Position numbers and translations under genes: made by a program | Part shown: in pieces, positions 43,087 to 51,479 of the stretch | Layout: each line of letters starts with the position of its first letter | Numbering within the stretch: the first letter of the stretch is position 1 | The notes under the pieces: generated by a model | Told to the model about the DNA's origin: nothing | Databases searched by the model: none | The model's input: the letters and a program-made list of their open reading frames with translations, nothing else | From: Physcocola sp002396385 | GTDB lineage: Bacteria; Bacteroidota; Bacteroidia; Bacteroidales; Paludibacteraceae | Assembly (NCBI GenBank): GCA_946535435.1 | Contig: CAMNDM010000005.1 | Span: 68,782-132,781 of the forward strand | Direction: 5' to 3' | Length of the DNA: 64,000 bases

Positions 43087-44922
43087 ATGGAATACAAGAA
43101 CAAGCTTCGCAGTTCTGTCTGCACAGAAGGACGCCGTATGGCTGGAGCCCGCGCCCTGTGGGTCGCTAATGGTATGAAGAAAGAACAATTTGGCAAACCT
43201 ATCATTGCCATTGTCAACTCGTTCAACCAATTCGTTCCTGGACACACCCACTTACACGAAATCGGACAAATCGTGAAAGAGGAAATCGAAAAGTTGGGTT
43301 GTTATGCGGCAGAATTCGACACTATCGCTATCGACGACGGTATCGCTATGGGACACGACGGTATGCTTTACTCGCTTCCTTCCCGTGACCTCATTGCCGA
43401 CTCGGTTGAATACGTGGTCAACGCTCACAAGGCCGATGCGATGATTTGTATTTCTAACTGCGATAAAATCACTCCGGGCATGCTGATGGCTGCTATGCGC
43501 CTGAACATACCTGCTGTGTTCTGTTCGGGTGGCCCAATGGAGGCTGGAAAATGGAAAGGCGAAAACATCGACCTTATCACCGCCATGGTCAAAGGCGCCG
43601 ACAAGAGCATCAGCGATGACGAAATGAACGAGATCGAGCACCATGCCTGTCCTGGTTGCGGCAGCTGCTCGGGTATGTTCACTGCCAACTCTATGAACTC
43701 GCTGACCGAAGCCATCGGCTTGTCTCTGCCTGGCAATGGTACTATCCTGGCCACTCACACCAACCGCATTCAGCTCTTCAAAGACGCGGCTAAACAGATA
43801 GTGGAAAATGCCTATAAGTATTACCGCGACGGCGACGACAGCGTTTTGCCTAGAAGCATTGCCACACGCGACGCTTTCTTGAACGCCATGACGCTCGACA
43901 TTGCGATGGGAGGTTCCACCAACACCATTCTTCATTTGCTTGCTGTGGCTAACGAAGGCGGTGTTGATTTCAAGATGGTGGATATAGACGGGCTTTCCAG
44001 AAAAGTACCTTGCCTCTGCAAACTGGCTCCTAACACCGCAAAATACTCTATTCAAGAGTGTAACCGCGCTGGTGGTATTCTCGGCATTCTTGGCGAACTG
44101 GCTAAGGGTGGACTTCTCAACACCAAGTTAAAGCGCGTCAACGGACACACTTTGGCTGAAGATTTGGATTTCTACTCTATCATGAAGGCTAATGTCGAGG
44201 CCGAGGCAAAACGCATCTACTCTACTGCTCCGGCTTTCCAATTCAGCAACAAGATGGGTTCTCAAAGTTGCACTTACGACTCGCTTGACACCGATCGTGC
44301 TAACGGCTGCATTCGCGACATTGAACACGCTTACACGAAAGATGGTGGTTTGGCCGTACTCTTCGGTAACATTGCAAAAGATGGTTGCGTCGTTAAGACG
44401 GCTGGCGTCGATGAAAGCATCTGGAAGTTTAACGGCACCGCTAAGGTGTTCAACTCTCAAGAAGACGCTTGCGAGGGTATTCTTGGCGGGAAAATCAAGG
44501 CGGGCGACGTGGTTGTCATTACTTACGAGGGCCCTAAAGGTGGACCTGGTATGCAAGAGATGCTATACCCTACCAGTTACATAAAGTCTATTCACTTGGG
44601 TAAGGAATGTGCCCTTATTACTGACGGCCGTTTCTCTGGCGGAACCTCCGGACTTTCCATCGGACACATTTCACCTGAAGCTGCATCTGGTGGTAACATT
44701 GGTCTCGTTCGCGATGGCGACACCATTGAAATCGATATTCCAAACCGTTCTATCAACGTCAAACTGACCGATGCAGAACTGGCAGAACGACGCAAACAAG
44801 AAGATGCCAAAGGCGCCAACGCTTGGCAGCCTAAACGCGACCGCGTTGTCTCTAAAGCTCTTCGCTGCTATGCGAAAATGGTTGCTTCGGCCGACAAAGG
44901 CGGTGTAAGAATTATTGACTAA
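43087..44922 (+). CDS. ilvD: dihydroxy-acid dehydratase
   Basis: 611 residues from the ATG at 43087 (MEYKNKLRSSVCTEGRRMAG). An in-frame ATG at 43054 sits right on the T-run of the attenuator and is less likely. The Fe-S ligand cysteines are in CISNCDKITPGM and ACPGCGSCSGMFTANSM. The enzyme dehydrates 2,3-dihydroxy acids to the keto-acid precursors of valine and isoleucine. First gene of the attenuated unit, 9 nt before ilvB. Confidence 0.97.
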   Translation: MEYKNKLRSSVCTEGRRMAGARALWVANGMKKEQFGKPIIAIVNSFNQFVPGHTHLHEIGQIVKEEIEKLGCYAAEFDTIAIDDGIAMGHDGMLYSLPSRDLIADSVEYVVNAHKADAMICISNCDKITPGMLMAAMRLNIPAVFCSGGPMEAGKWKGENIDLITAMVKGADKSISDDEMNEIEHHACPGCGSCSGMFTANSMNSLTEAIGLSLPGNGTILATHTNRIQLFKDAAKQIVENAYKYYRDGDDSVLPRSIATRDAFLNAMTLDIAMGGSTNTILHLLAVANEGGVDFKMVDIDGLSRKVPCLCKLAPNTAKYSIQECNRAGGILGILGELAKGGLLNTKLKRVNGHTLAEDLDFYSIMKANVEAEAKRIYSTAPAFQFSNKMGSQSCTYDSLDTDRANGCIRDIEHAYTKDGGLAVLFGNIAKDGCVVKTAGVDESIWKFNGTAKVFNSQEDACEGILGGKIKAGDVVVITYEGPKGGPGMQEMLYPTSYIKSIHLGKECALITDGRFSGGTSGLSIGHISPEAASGGNIGLVRDGDTIEIDIPNRSINVKLTDAELAERRKQEDAKGANAWQPKRDRVVSKALRCYAKMVASADKGGVRIID

Positions 44923-44931
44923 TCGAAAATT

Positions 44932-46647
44932 ATGAGTAAAGAACTGATTTCTGGAGCGGAGGCGCTGATGCGCTCACTTCGAGCCGAGGGTGTTGACACC
45001 ATCTTCGGCTATCCGGGGGGAGCCATTATGCCCGTTTTCGACGCTCTATACGATTATACAAGACCTGAAAATCCTATTTTCAACCACATTCTTGTCCGCC
45101 ACGAGCAAGCGGCGGCCCATGCCGCTGAAGGTTATGCCCGTGTCAGTGGAAAGGTGGGTGTCTGTCTCGTGACTAGCGGACCGGGGGCTACCAATACCAT
45201 TACCGGCATTGCTGATGCTATGATGGACAACACGCCTATTGTTGTCATTGCAGGGCAAGTTGGAGTTGCTGCTCTTGGAAGCGATGCGTTCCAGGAAGTC
45301 GATTTGGTCGGTATCACCCAACCTATCTCAAAATGGAGCTACCAGATTCGTCGGCCGGAAGATGTTGCTTGGGCTGTTTCGCAAGCGTTCTATATAGCCA
45401 GCACTGGTCGTCCGGGGCCGGTCGTGCTCGACTTCCCGAAAAATGCCCAGGTTAATAAGTTCGAATACGAACCTAAGCATATCGACTTCATCAGAAGCTA
45501 CAACCCTTATCCGAAACCAACCGACGAGAGCGTAAAACAGGCGGCCGATTTAATCAACCAGTCGAAAAAGCCTCTGGTTTTAGTAGGTCAGGGCGTTGAG
45601 TTGGCGGAGGCCAGAAAAGAGATGACCGAATTCGTTGAGAAAGCCGGCCTTCCTTTTGCAAGCACCGTTCTGGGTTTGTCGGCTCTGCCTTCCAGTCACC
45701 CACTTAATATGGGTATGCTGGGTATGCACGGAAATTTAGGACCAAACGTCAAAACCCAGGAAGCCGATTTGATTATAGCTGTGGGTATGCGTTTCTCTGA
45801 CCGTGTTACCGGCCGGCCTTCTACCTACGCTAAGCAGGCTAAAATCATTCATTTCGACATCGATAAAACAGAATTCAGCAAGAACATCCGCGCCGATGTC
45901 ACTGTTCTTGGCAACTGCAAAGAGACCATTCCAATGGTGACTGCTTTGCTCGAAAAGAACTCACATAGCGCGTGGGCAGAAAGTTTCAAGCCATACGACA
46001 AAGAGGAATTCGACAAGGTCATCAGCAAAGAGGTTCACCCTACCGACGGACCTATCAAAATGGGTGAGGTTATCAGTAAGGTTACCGAAGCCACCCAGAA
46101 CAAGGCGGTCTTGGTTACTGACGTTGGTCAGAACCAAATGATGGGGGTTCGCTATTTCAAGTATTCTGAACCACGCAGTGTGGTTACAAGTGGCGGATTG
46201 GGCACAATGGGTTTCGGGCTTCCGGCTGCCATTGGCGCAACTTTCGGCGCACCCGACCGCATGGTCTGCTTCTTTTCGGGCGACGGCGGCCTACAAATGA
46301 CAATAGAGGAGCTGGGGACCATCATGGAACAGAAAGCTCCGGTTAAAATCATTTTGCTGAACAACAACTACCTGGGCAATGTACGCCAGTGGCAGGAAAT
46401 GTTCTTCAACCACCGCTACTCGTTTACCCCGATGATGAACCCCAAATACGACCTCATCGCTAAAGCTTACGACATCAATTACAGTCTGGTAACCGATAGG
46501 AGTCAACTCGACAACGAAATCCAGAAAATGGTCAACACGCCGGGGGCCTACCTGCTCGAGGTGGCTGTCATTGAAGAGTGCGACGTGCTGCCTATGACGC
46601 CTCCGGGTGCAAGTGTTAACGAGATGGTTCTTGAAATTAAAAGATAA
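44932..46647 (+). CDS. ilvB: acetolactate synthase large (catalytic) subunit
   Basis: 571 residues. Thiamine diphosphate enzyme: the activating Glu in HEQAAAHAAEGYARVSGK, FAD/TPP core regions, and the GDG...NN cofactor motif in SGDGGLQMTIEEL through LLNNNYLGNVRQWQ. It makes acetolactate or acetohydroxybutyrate. It is followed after 5 nt by its regulatory subunit. Confidence 0.97.
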   Translation: MSKELISGAEALMRSLRAEGVDTIFGYPGGAIMPVFDALYDYTRPENPIFNHILVRHEQAAAHAAEGYARVSGKVGVCLVTSGPGATNTITGIADAMMDNTPIVVIAGQVGVAALGSDAFQEVDLVGITQPISKWSYQIRRPEDVAWAVSQAFYIASTGRPGPVVLDFPKNAQVNKFEYEPKHIDFIRSYNPYPKPTDESVKQAADLINQSKKPLVLVGQGVELAEARKEMTEFVEKAGLPFASTVLGLSALPSSHPLNMGMLGMHGNLGPNVKTQEADLIIAVGMRFSDRVTGRPSTYAKQAKIIHFDIDKTEFSKNIRADVTVLGNCKETIPMVTALLEKNSHSAWAESFKPYDKEEFDKVISKEVHPTDGPIKMGEVISKVTEATQNKAVLVTDVGQNQMMGVRYFKYSEPRSVVTSGGLGTMGFGLPAAIGATFGAPDRMVCFFSGDGGLQMTIEELGTIMEQKAPVKIILLNNNYLGNVRQWQEMFFNHRYSFTPMMNPKYDLIAKAYDINYSLVTDRSQLDNEIQKMVNTPGAYLLEVAVIEECDVLPMTPPGASVNEMVLEIKR

Positions 46648-46652
46648 ATCCG

Positions 46653-47198
46653 ATGGAAAACAAACTATATACCCTTATTGTACACTCCGAGAACAGGGCG
46701 GGTATCCTTAGCCAGATAACCTCGGTATTTACACGACAACAGGTCAACATCGAAAGTCTGAACGTGTCGGCTTCCTCTATTAAGGGCGTACACAAGTACA
46801 CTATTACCGCCTATGGCGAAGAGGATCAGATTCAGAAAATAAGCCAACAAATTGAGAAGAAAATCGATGTGTTGCAGAGCCGTGTCCTGACCGACGATGA
46901 GATCTTCATCCAAGAAGTGGCACTCATTAAAATCAGCACGCCGGTTATGCTTGAAAACCAGAAGGTATGTAAGGTTATTCGACAGCATAACGCACAAATT
47001 CTTGAGTCAAACTCCATTTTCTCGGTTGTTACCATAACCGGAATGACCGACCAGATTATGGACCTCTACTTCTCGTTAGACGAATTGAACTGCGTTTTAC
47101 AGTACTCCAGAACCGGACGAATTGTCATTACAAAATCGAAAGAAGAGCCTTTAAGCGCAAAAATCGCCAAACTGGAAAGAAACCTCAACAAAGAGTAA
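46653..47198 (+). CDS. ilvN: acetolactate synthase small (regulatory) subunit
   Basis: 181 residues. The N-terminal ACT domain (YTLIVHSENRAGILSQITSV) binds valine for feedback control. A second domain follows (LIKISTPVMLENQKVCKVI), as in IlvH/IlvN proteins of this size. Its place directly after ilvB and its ACT domain make the assignment firm; the choice between the symbols ilvN and ilvH is conventional. Confidence 0.93.
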   Translation: MENKLYTLIVHSENRAGILSQITSVFTRQQVNIESLNVSASSIKGVHKYTITAYGEEDQIQKISQQIEKKIDVLQSRVLTDDEIFIQEVALIKISTPVMLENQKVCKVIRQHNAQILESNSIFSVVTITGMTDQIMDLYFSLDELNCVLQYSRTGRIVITKSKEEPLSAKIAKLERNLNKE

Positions 47199-47238
47199 GG
47201 TATCAGTTTTCCCTTTAATCGTATTTTCTTGCATCAAG

Positions 47239-47272
47239 ATTGAAGGAAATAACGAAAAGTTAAGTAAATTTG
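47239..47272 (+). promoter_or_regulatory. possible separate promoter of ilvC
   Basis: TAAATTTG (47265-47272) is a perfect -7 box; ATTG (47239-47242) is a weak -33 box at 22 nt. The about 150-nt gap between ilvN and ilvC supports separate initiation. No leader peptide rich in Val, Leu or Ile codons is seen here. Confidence 0.55.
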
Positions 47273-47352
47273 CATAATAGATGTTTCTAACGGCGTCTAT
47301 TTGCAAAAGAAACAGATTAAATTTTTATACAGTTTTATTATATTTAAGAAAC

Positions 47353-48396
47353 ATGGCACAAATGAATTTTGGCGGTGTGATGGAAACAGTCATCACCAGC
47401 AAAGAATTCTCATTGGAGAAAGCTCGTGAAGTTTTGAAGAATGAAACTATTGCCGTTATCGGTTATGGTGTTCAAGGTCCAGGCCAGGCTTGCAACCTGC
47501 GCGACAATGGCTTCAACGTTATCGTTGGCCAGCGTCAAGGCAAAACTTTCGAAAAAGCAAAGAACGATGGTTGGGTTCCAGGCGAGACCCTCTTCTCTAT
47601 CGAAGAAGCAGCCGACAAGGCTACTATCATCATGTGCTTGCTTTCTGACGCCGCTGTCATCAGCGTATGGCCTACCTTGAAGAAATATCTTACTCCAGGC
47701 AAGACCCTTTACTTCTCTCACGGTTTCGCTATCACTTGGAACGACCGCACTGGTGTTGTTCCTGCTAAAGATATCGATGTTATTATGGTTGCCCCTAAGG
47801 GTTCTGGTACTTCTCTCCGTACCATGTTCCTCGAAGGCCGTGGCTTGAACTCTTCTTACGCTGTTTACCAAGATGCTACCGGCAAGGCTCTCGACAAGAC
47901 TCTCGCCCTCGGTATCGGTATCGGTTCTGGATATATGTTCGAAACAACTTTCGTTCGTGAGGCTACTTCTGACCTCACTGGCGAACGCGGCTCTTTGATG
48001 GGTGGTATCCAGGGGTTGCTTTCGGCTCAGTACGAGGTTCTTCGCGAAAACGGCCACTCTCCTTCTGAGGCTTTCAACGAGACAGTTGAAGAGTTGACTC
48101 AGTCTTTGATGCCTTTGTTCGCTAAGAACGGTATGGACTGGATGTACGCTAACTGCTCTACTACAGCACAGCGCGGTGCCCTCGACTGGATGGGCCCATT
48201 CCACGATGCCATCAAGCCTGTTGTTCAGAAGCTTTACGCTAGCGTTAAGAGCGGCAAAGAAGCTCAGATCTCTATCGACAGCAACAGCCAGCCCGACTAT
48301 CGTGAAAAGCTCGAGAAAGAATTGAAAGCTCTTCGCGAAAGCGAAATGTGGCGCACTGCTGTTACTGTTCGTCAACTTCGTCCTGAAAACAACTAA
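47353..48396 (+). CDS. ilvC: ketol-acid reductoisomerase
   Basis: 347 residues from the ATG at 47353 (MAQMNFGGVMETVITSKEFS). An in-frame ATG at 47281 would add 24 residues that do not look like this family. The nucleotide-binding motif is IGYGVQGPGQACNLRDNG. The C-terminal metal-binding knotted domain has ESVL-like EATSDLTGERGSLMGG. It isomerises and reduces acetolactate with NADPH. Codon use is strongly biased compared with its neighbours, as in a highly expressed gene. Confidence 0.95.
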   Translation: MAQMNFGGVMETVITSKEFSLEKAREVLKNETIAVIGYGVQGPGQACNLRDNGFNVIVGQRQGKTFEKAKNDGWVPGETLFSIEEAADKATIIMCLLSDAAVISVWPTLKKYLTPGKTLYFSHGFAITWNDRTGVVPAKDIDVIMVAPKGSGTSLRTMFLEGRGLNSSYAVYQDATGKALDKTLALGIGIGSGYMFETTFVREATSDLTGERGSLMGGIQGLLSAQYEVLRENGHSPSEAFNETVEELTQSLMPLFAKNGMDWMYANCSTTAQRGALDWMGPFHDAIKPVVQKLYASVKSGKEAQISIDSNSQPDYREKLEKELKALRESEMWRTAVTVRQLRPENN

Positions 48397-48420
48397 TTCA
48401 ATACGAATTTACTATTTAAT

Positions 48421-48452
48421 AGAGCGGTCTTTATGGCCGCTCTATTTTATTT
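48421..48452 (+). terminator. terminator after ilvC
   Basis: AGAGCGG / CCGCTCT hairpin followed by ATTTTATTTT. Confidence 0.85.
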
Positions 48453-48460
48453 TAACTTCA

Positions 48461-48964
48461 ATGGCACTTTTTATTTTCTTCTTATTAGCATTGGTGGTTG
48501 TTGTATATGCCTTTTTAACATCTCCGTGTTTCTCGAAACGAAAACTAGCCTTCTTTGCTTTGTCTCTTTCCTTCCTGCTGTCAGCTTCCTATTTTGCCAC
48601 CGCCCCTTTCGCTATCATACACCAACCGGGTGACGATTCACTTGGCGCTGGTTTCCTCTTTATTTTTACGTTGATGGTGTTGCTTTTCGCTTACTTTTTC
48701 ATAATGGCACTGGCGACCCGCTTATGCACTTTTTGCGTTTTCTGCATTAGCATACCCGTCGTTATGGCGGCTTGCTATATCTTCTATTACAGCCTGGTGG
48801 GTTTCCGTCTGGATTTTCTGCTTTGCATAATTGCCGACACGGTCTATTTATCACTCTGCACGCTACTCATAGAAAAGGCTCAGTCGTTATATGTGAAGAT
48901 TACAGCAGTTGTCTTAACCCTTCTTTCTTTTACGGTTCCCTTTATTACTGCAGTTTTAAAGTAA
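48461..48964 (+). CDS. small integral membrane protein of unknown function
   Basis: 167 residues, almost wholly hydrophobic, with about five membrane helices (for example FFLLALVVVVYAFL; FLFIFTLMVLLFAYFFIMAL). No charged motif or family is recognised. It starts 9 nt after the ilvC terminator and converges with the K+ channel gene. The predicted ATG lies at the T-rich end of the terminator, so expression may be low. Confidence 0.55.
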   Translation: MALFIFFLLALVVVVYAFLTSPCFSKRKLAFFALSLSFLLSASYFATAPFAIIHQPGDDSLGAGFLFIFTLMVLLFAYFFIMALATRLCTFCVFCISIPVVMAACYIFYYSLVGFRLDFLLCIIADTVYLSLCTLLIEKAQSLYVKITAVVLTLLSFTVPFITAVLK

Positions 48965-49025
48965 CCGGCAAAGCACTAGCAAACATTTTTTCGAGGAATA
49001 ACTATCTGTCGATTTCCTTCACATT

Positions 49026-49901
49026 TTAATTCTTTTTTGCAGCATCCTTTTTACTGCCTTCCACATCATAACCGCAATGTTTGCAGAAACGGGAGTCGCG
49101 GTCTATATTTTTTCCACAATTAGGACAGAATATTTCCTTCCGCTTCTTGTCGGTATTCACCATCGAGACGGTGAAAATTCCGGTAGGGACAGCCAGAACG
49201 GTATAACCGATAAGCATAACCACTCCCGCTAAAAAGCGTCCCATGGTGGTTACCGGTGCAATGTCACCATATCCGACTGTGGTCATCGTCACAGTCGCCC
49301 AATAGATGCTGTTGGGTATGCTGTTGAAATTATCTCCGTTTTTCCCATGTTCAACCATAAACATGATTGTGCCAATCGATACCACCAAAACAACCACAAA
49401 CAGGAAGAACACGATTATTTTGTGCAAGCCTTCTTTCAGCGAGACCAGCAAATAATGGCCCTCGTTCATATAGTCGAACAACTTGAAGATACGGAATACA
49501 CGCATGAGGCGGAACATACGCATCACCAACAGCCCGTGCATTGAAGGGAAGAAAACAGCCAGATAGGCAGGGAAAGTAGACAGACAGTCTACTATCCCGA
49601 AAAAACTGAGCGCATACTCCTTCGGTTTCGACGAACAATATAGGCGTAACAAGTACTCTATGGTAAAGAAGGCGGTAAAAAGCCATTCCAGCGTATGCAT
49701 ATACGGTTTTAGCCACAACGGAAGCCAATGGGCCGTTTCGAAAATAACGATAATGACACTTAACACAATGAACGTTATCAGCGTCACATCAAACAACCTG
49801 CCTAAAGGTGTGTCGGTATCAAAAATTATGTTGTTTACACGTGCCTTTAAAGCGGAATCGTTCATAAAGGCATCCCATTTGTACCGTATCTGCTTAAACA
49901 T
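49026..49901 (-). CDS. voltage-gated-type potassium channel (ion transporter) with C-terminal zinc ribbon
   Basis: 291 residues. Six-helix ion-transport fold: an S4-like segment with spaced Arg (MRMFRLMRVFRIFKLF) and the K+ selectivity filter in ATVTMTTVGYGDIAP, then a pore-lining helix. The cytosolic end carries a CPNCGKNIDRDSRFCKHCG zinc ribbon, probably for oligomer formation or sensing. It lies 10 nt downstream of the secreted-protein gene on the same strand. Confidence 0.92.
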   Translation of the reverse strand: MFKQIRYKWDAFMNDSALKARVNNIIFDTDTPLGRLFDVTLITFIVLSVIIVIFETAHWLPLWLKPYMHTLEWLFTAFFTIEYLLRLYCSSKPKEYALSFFGIVDCLSTFPAYLAVFFPSMHGLLVMRMFRLMRVFRIFKLFDYMNEGHYLLVSLKEGLHKIIVFFLFVVVLVVSIGTIMFMVEHGKNGDNFNSIPNSIYWATVTMTTVGYGDIAPVTTMGRFLAGVVMLIGYTVLAVPTGIFTVSMVNTDKKRKEIFCPNCGKNIDRDSRFCKHCGYDVEGSKKDAAKKN

Positions 49902-49911
49902 GACTGCCCTG

Positions 49912-50466
49912 TTATTTCAAGTTGAAACCCGAGATATCCACTTTTTTGAATGCATCCAACCACTTCGACTTGTTCTTGCTGATCTTGGTTTTAAAAGAAT
50001 CGGCATTCTTATACGACCGGTGCTCCCATTCTATAATATTCACGCTGCTTCCATTACGGATATAGCGGAAAGCGGAGAATTGAACCACCAGCACTACACC
50101 GTCTTGCGATAACTCGGACGTATAGTTACACATAATCTCGTTTTCGTTGATGACTACATATTTGAAGTCTAGCACGCTACCCTCCTGCTTTCCATTAACC
50201 AATTCGTTTTGTTTGTCGAGGACGATCTTCTCAAACGAACCGTTTTGGACATTATAGACCGATAGTTTTTTCTCGAACTGTGTGTACGACGGCCCTTTAG
50301 GCAGAAAATCTTCTATACGGGTGTTATTTTGCGTATTGGCACTCCACACTAAATGATAGTCGGTTCCCAGAAACGTCATCTTCTGGACTCCGAAGAAATC
50401 TGTCACCGCCGAGGCATGAGAACAGACGAATAATGCAGAGGCTAACAGTAGTGCTTTTATTTTCAT
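49912..50466 (-). CDS. secreted protein of unknown function
   Basis: 184 residues with a clear signal peptide (KALLLASALFVCSHASAV, cleavage after ASA). The mature part is beta-rich (YTSELSQDGVVLVVQFSAF) with a basic C-terminus. It is co-transcribed with the downstream K+ channel gene. No family is recognised. Confidence 0.65.
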   Translation of the reverse strand: MKIKALLLASALFVCSHASAVTDFFGVQKMTFLGTDYHLVWSANTQNNTRIEDFLPKGPSYTQFEKKLSVYNVQNGSFEKIVLDKQNELVNGKQEGSVLDFKYVVINENEIMCNYTSELSQDGVVLVVQFSAFRYIRNGSSVNIIEWEHRSYKNADSFKTKISKNKSKWLDAFKKVDISGFNLK

Positions 50467-50511
50467 TTCTATATTCTTTTATCTCTCAAAAATAGGAAAA
50501 ATATAGCAAAC

Positions 50512-50541
50512 AAAAAAGACTCCCTTTAATAAGGAGTCTTT
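50512..50541 (-). terminator. terminator of the tRNA-Arg pair
   Basis: AAAGACTCC / GGAGTCTTT hairpin. On the - strand it is followed by a T-run (complement of 50512-50517), directly after the second tRNA in transcription order. Confidence 0.85.
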
Positions 50542-50545
50542 CATG

Positions 50546-50619
50546 TGACACCGATAGGATTCAAACCTACAACCTGCTGATCCGTAGTCAGCTGCTCTAT
50601 TCAGTTGAGCCACGGTGCC
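50546..50619 (-). tRNA. tRNA-Arg (anticodon ACG), copy downstream in transcript
   Basis: 74 nt. Acceptor GGCACCG/CGGTGTC, anticodon stem GCTGA/TCAGC with loop CTACGGA (anticodon ACG), T-arm loop TTTGAAT. CCA is not encoded. Confidence 0.95.
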
Positions 50620-50624
50620 ATTTG

Positions 50625-50698
50625 TGACCTCGATAGGATTCAAACCTACAACCTGCTGATCCGTAGTCAGCTGCTCTATTCAGTTAAGCTACGAGGCC
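50625..50698 (-). tRNA. tRNA-Arg (anticodon ACG), copy upstream in transcript
   Basis: 74 nt, 5 nt from the other copy. The body is nearly identical but the acceptor is GGCCTCG/CGAGGTC, with paired changes at two base pairs. D-stem position 13 is T, giving a G-U pair. Confidence 0.95.
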
Positions 50699-50860
50699 TC
50701 GTTCAAATTGCAGTGCAAAATTAACCCACATTGCCGACAATTCCAAACTTCTTCCCATTTTTTTACTTAAAAAAGTCACAAAACGCTATTTATGAACCTT
50801 ATGACAATTCTCTTTTATAATAGCTTTTCGAGTCATGCTGTTTTTTTAAATTATTTAATT

Positions 50861-50868
50861 TATCTTTG
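50861..50868 (+). promoter_or_regulatory. -7 promoter box TATCTTTG
   Basis: A perfect TAnnTTTG 24 nt before the ATG at 50893. The -33 region is weak (GCTG at 20 nt). Confidence 0.55.
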
Positions 50869-50892
50869 TATTAAGAGAAAGGCATACATTGC

Positions 50893-51435
50893 ATGAAAAG
50901 TATATCCATCATATTCGTTTTCCTATTCCAGTTTCTCTCGGTTTCAGCTCAATACATCACAAACAGAGGACTTTTTCTGGAAGGCACTAGTTATATCTCT
51001 ACTTCCCGTATCGAAGCTTTCAGAACTAGAGACAAATTTGCCAACTTCGCCACTATCAGCATGGACTTTGTCCACATGTCGGGTGCGGGGCACTCTCTTA
51101 ACAAGGGTGACTATTACACCATACAGACCAACTTCTTTGAAAGAAATATCGGACAGACGATTCTGCTGAAATGCAAGAACGGGAAAGTCATCGAACTGAG
51201 CACCAAAAGCCTGCAACGGGACCCGTTCGTCCAGATTTACTGGCTGCCCGAAAGCAAAGTCAGAGAGATTGTAAATGGCGAGATTATTAAAATTAGAATA
51301 AGGGTGCAAAACGGATATGTTGACCGCTTTATCAAGGGGAACTCTTTTTCCAAAGCTGTGGGACGCTGCTACAAACTGCTGAACGAAGCCAAGAAGGAAG
51401 TTCCTAGCACCGACAATTTCAGAAAAGATTTTTAA
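50893..51435 (+). CDS. secreted protein of unknown function, paralogous to the 35454 gene
   Basis: 180 residues with a signal peptide (IIFVFLFQFLSVSAQY). It shares length, layout and several positions with the 35454 protein: LNKGDYYTIQT against IKKGSALQLIT, ILLKCKNGKVIELST against EGEIIVLHN, and FSKAVGRCYKLL against FSKSVYSCYIVL. It lies 44 nt upstream of LRR-9. Together they suggest a family associated with the LRR genes in this genome. Confidence 0.65.
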   Translation: MKSISIIFVFLFQFLSVSAQYITNRGLFLEGTSYISTSRIEAFRTRDKFANFATISMDFVHMSGAGHSLNKGDYYTIQTNFFERNIGQTILLKCKNGKVIELSTKSLQRDPFVQIYWLPESKVREIVNGEIIKIRIRVQNGYVDRFIKGNSFSKAVGRCYKLLNEAKKEVPSTDNFRKDF

Positions 51436-51479
51436 ACCTACTTTACTATCATTTAACCCTAAACTAAACCGAAAACAAA

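Noticed and set aside
47199..47352. A second amino-acid attenuator in front of ilvC
   Set aside because: The 150 nt have a promoter-like box but no leader peptide rich in Val, Leu or Ile codons and no terminator hairpin.
47410..48375. Long open frame antisense to ilvC (321 codons)
   Set aside because: It mirrors the strong codon bias of ilvC on the other strand and has no promoter or recognisable protein. The same reasoning removes the long antisense frames in ilvD (43252-44055) and atpA (15124-15666).
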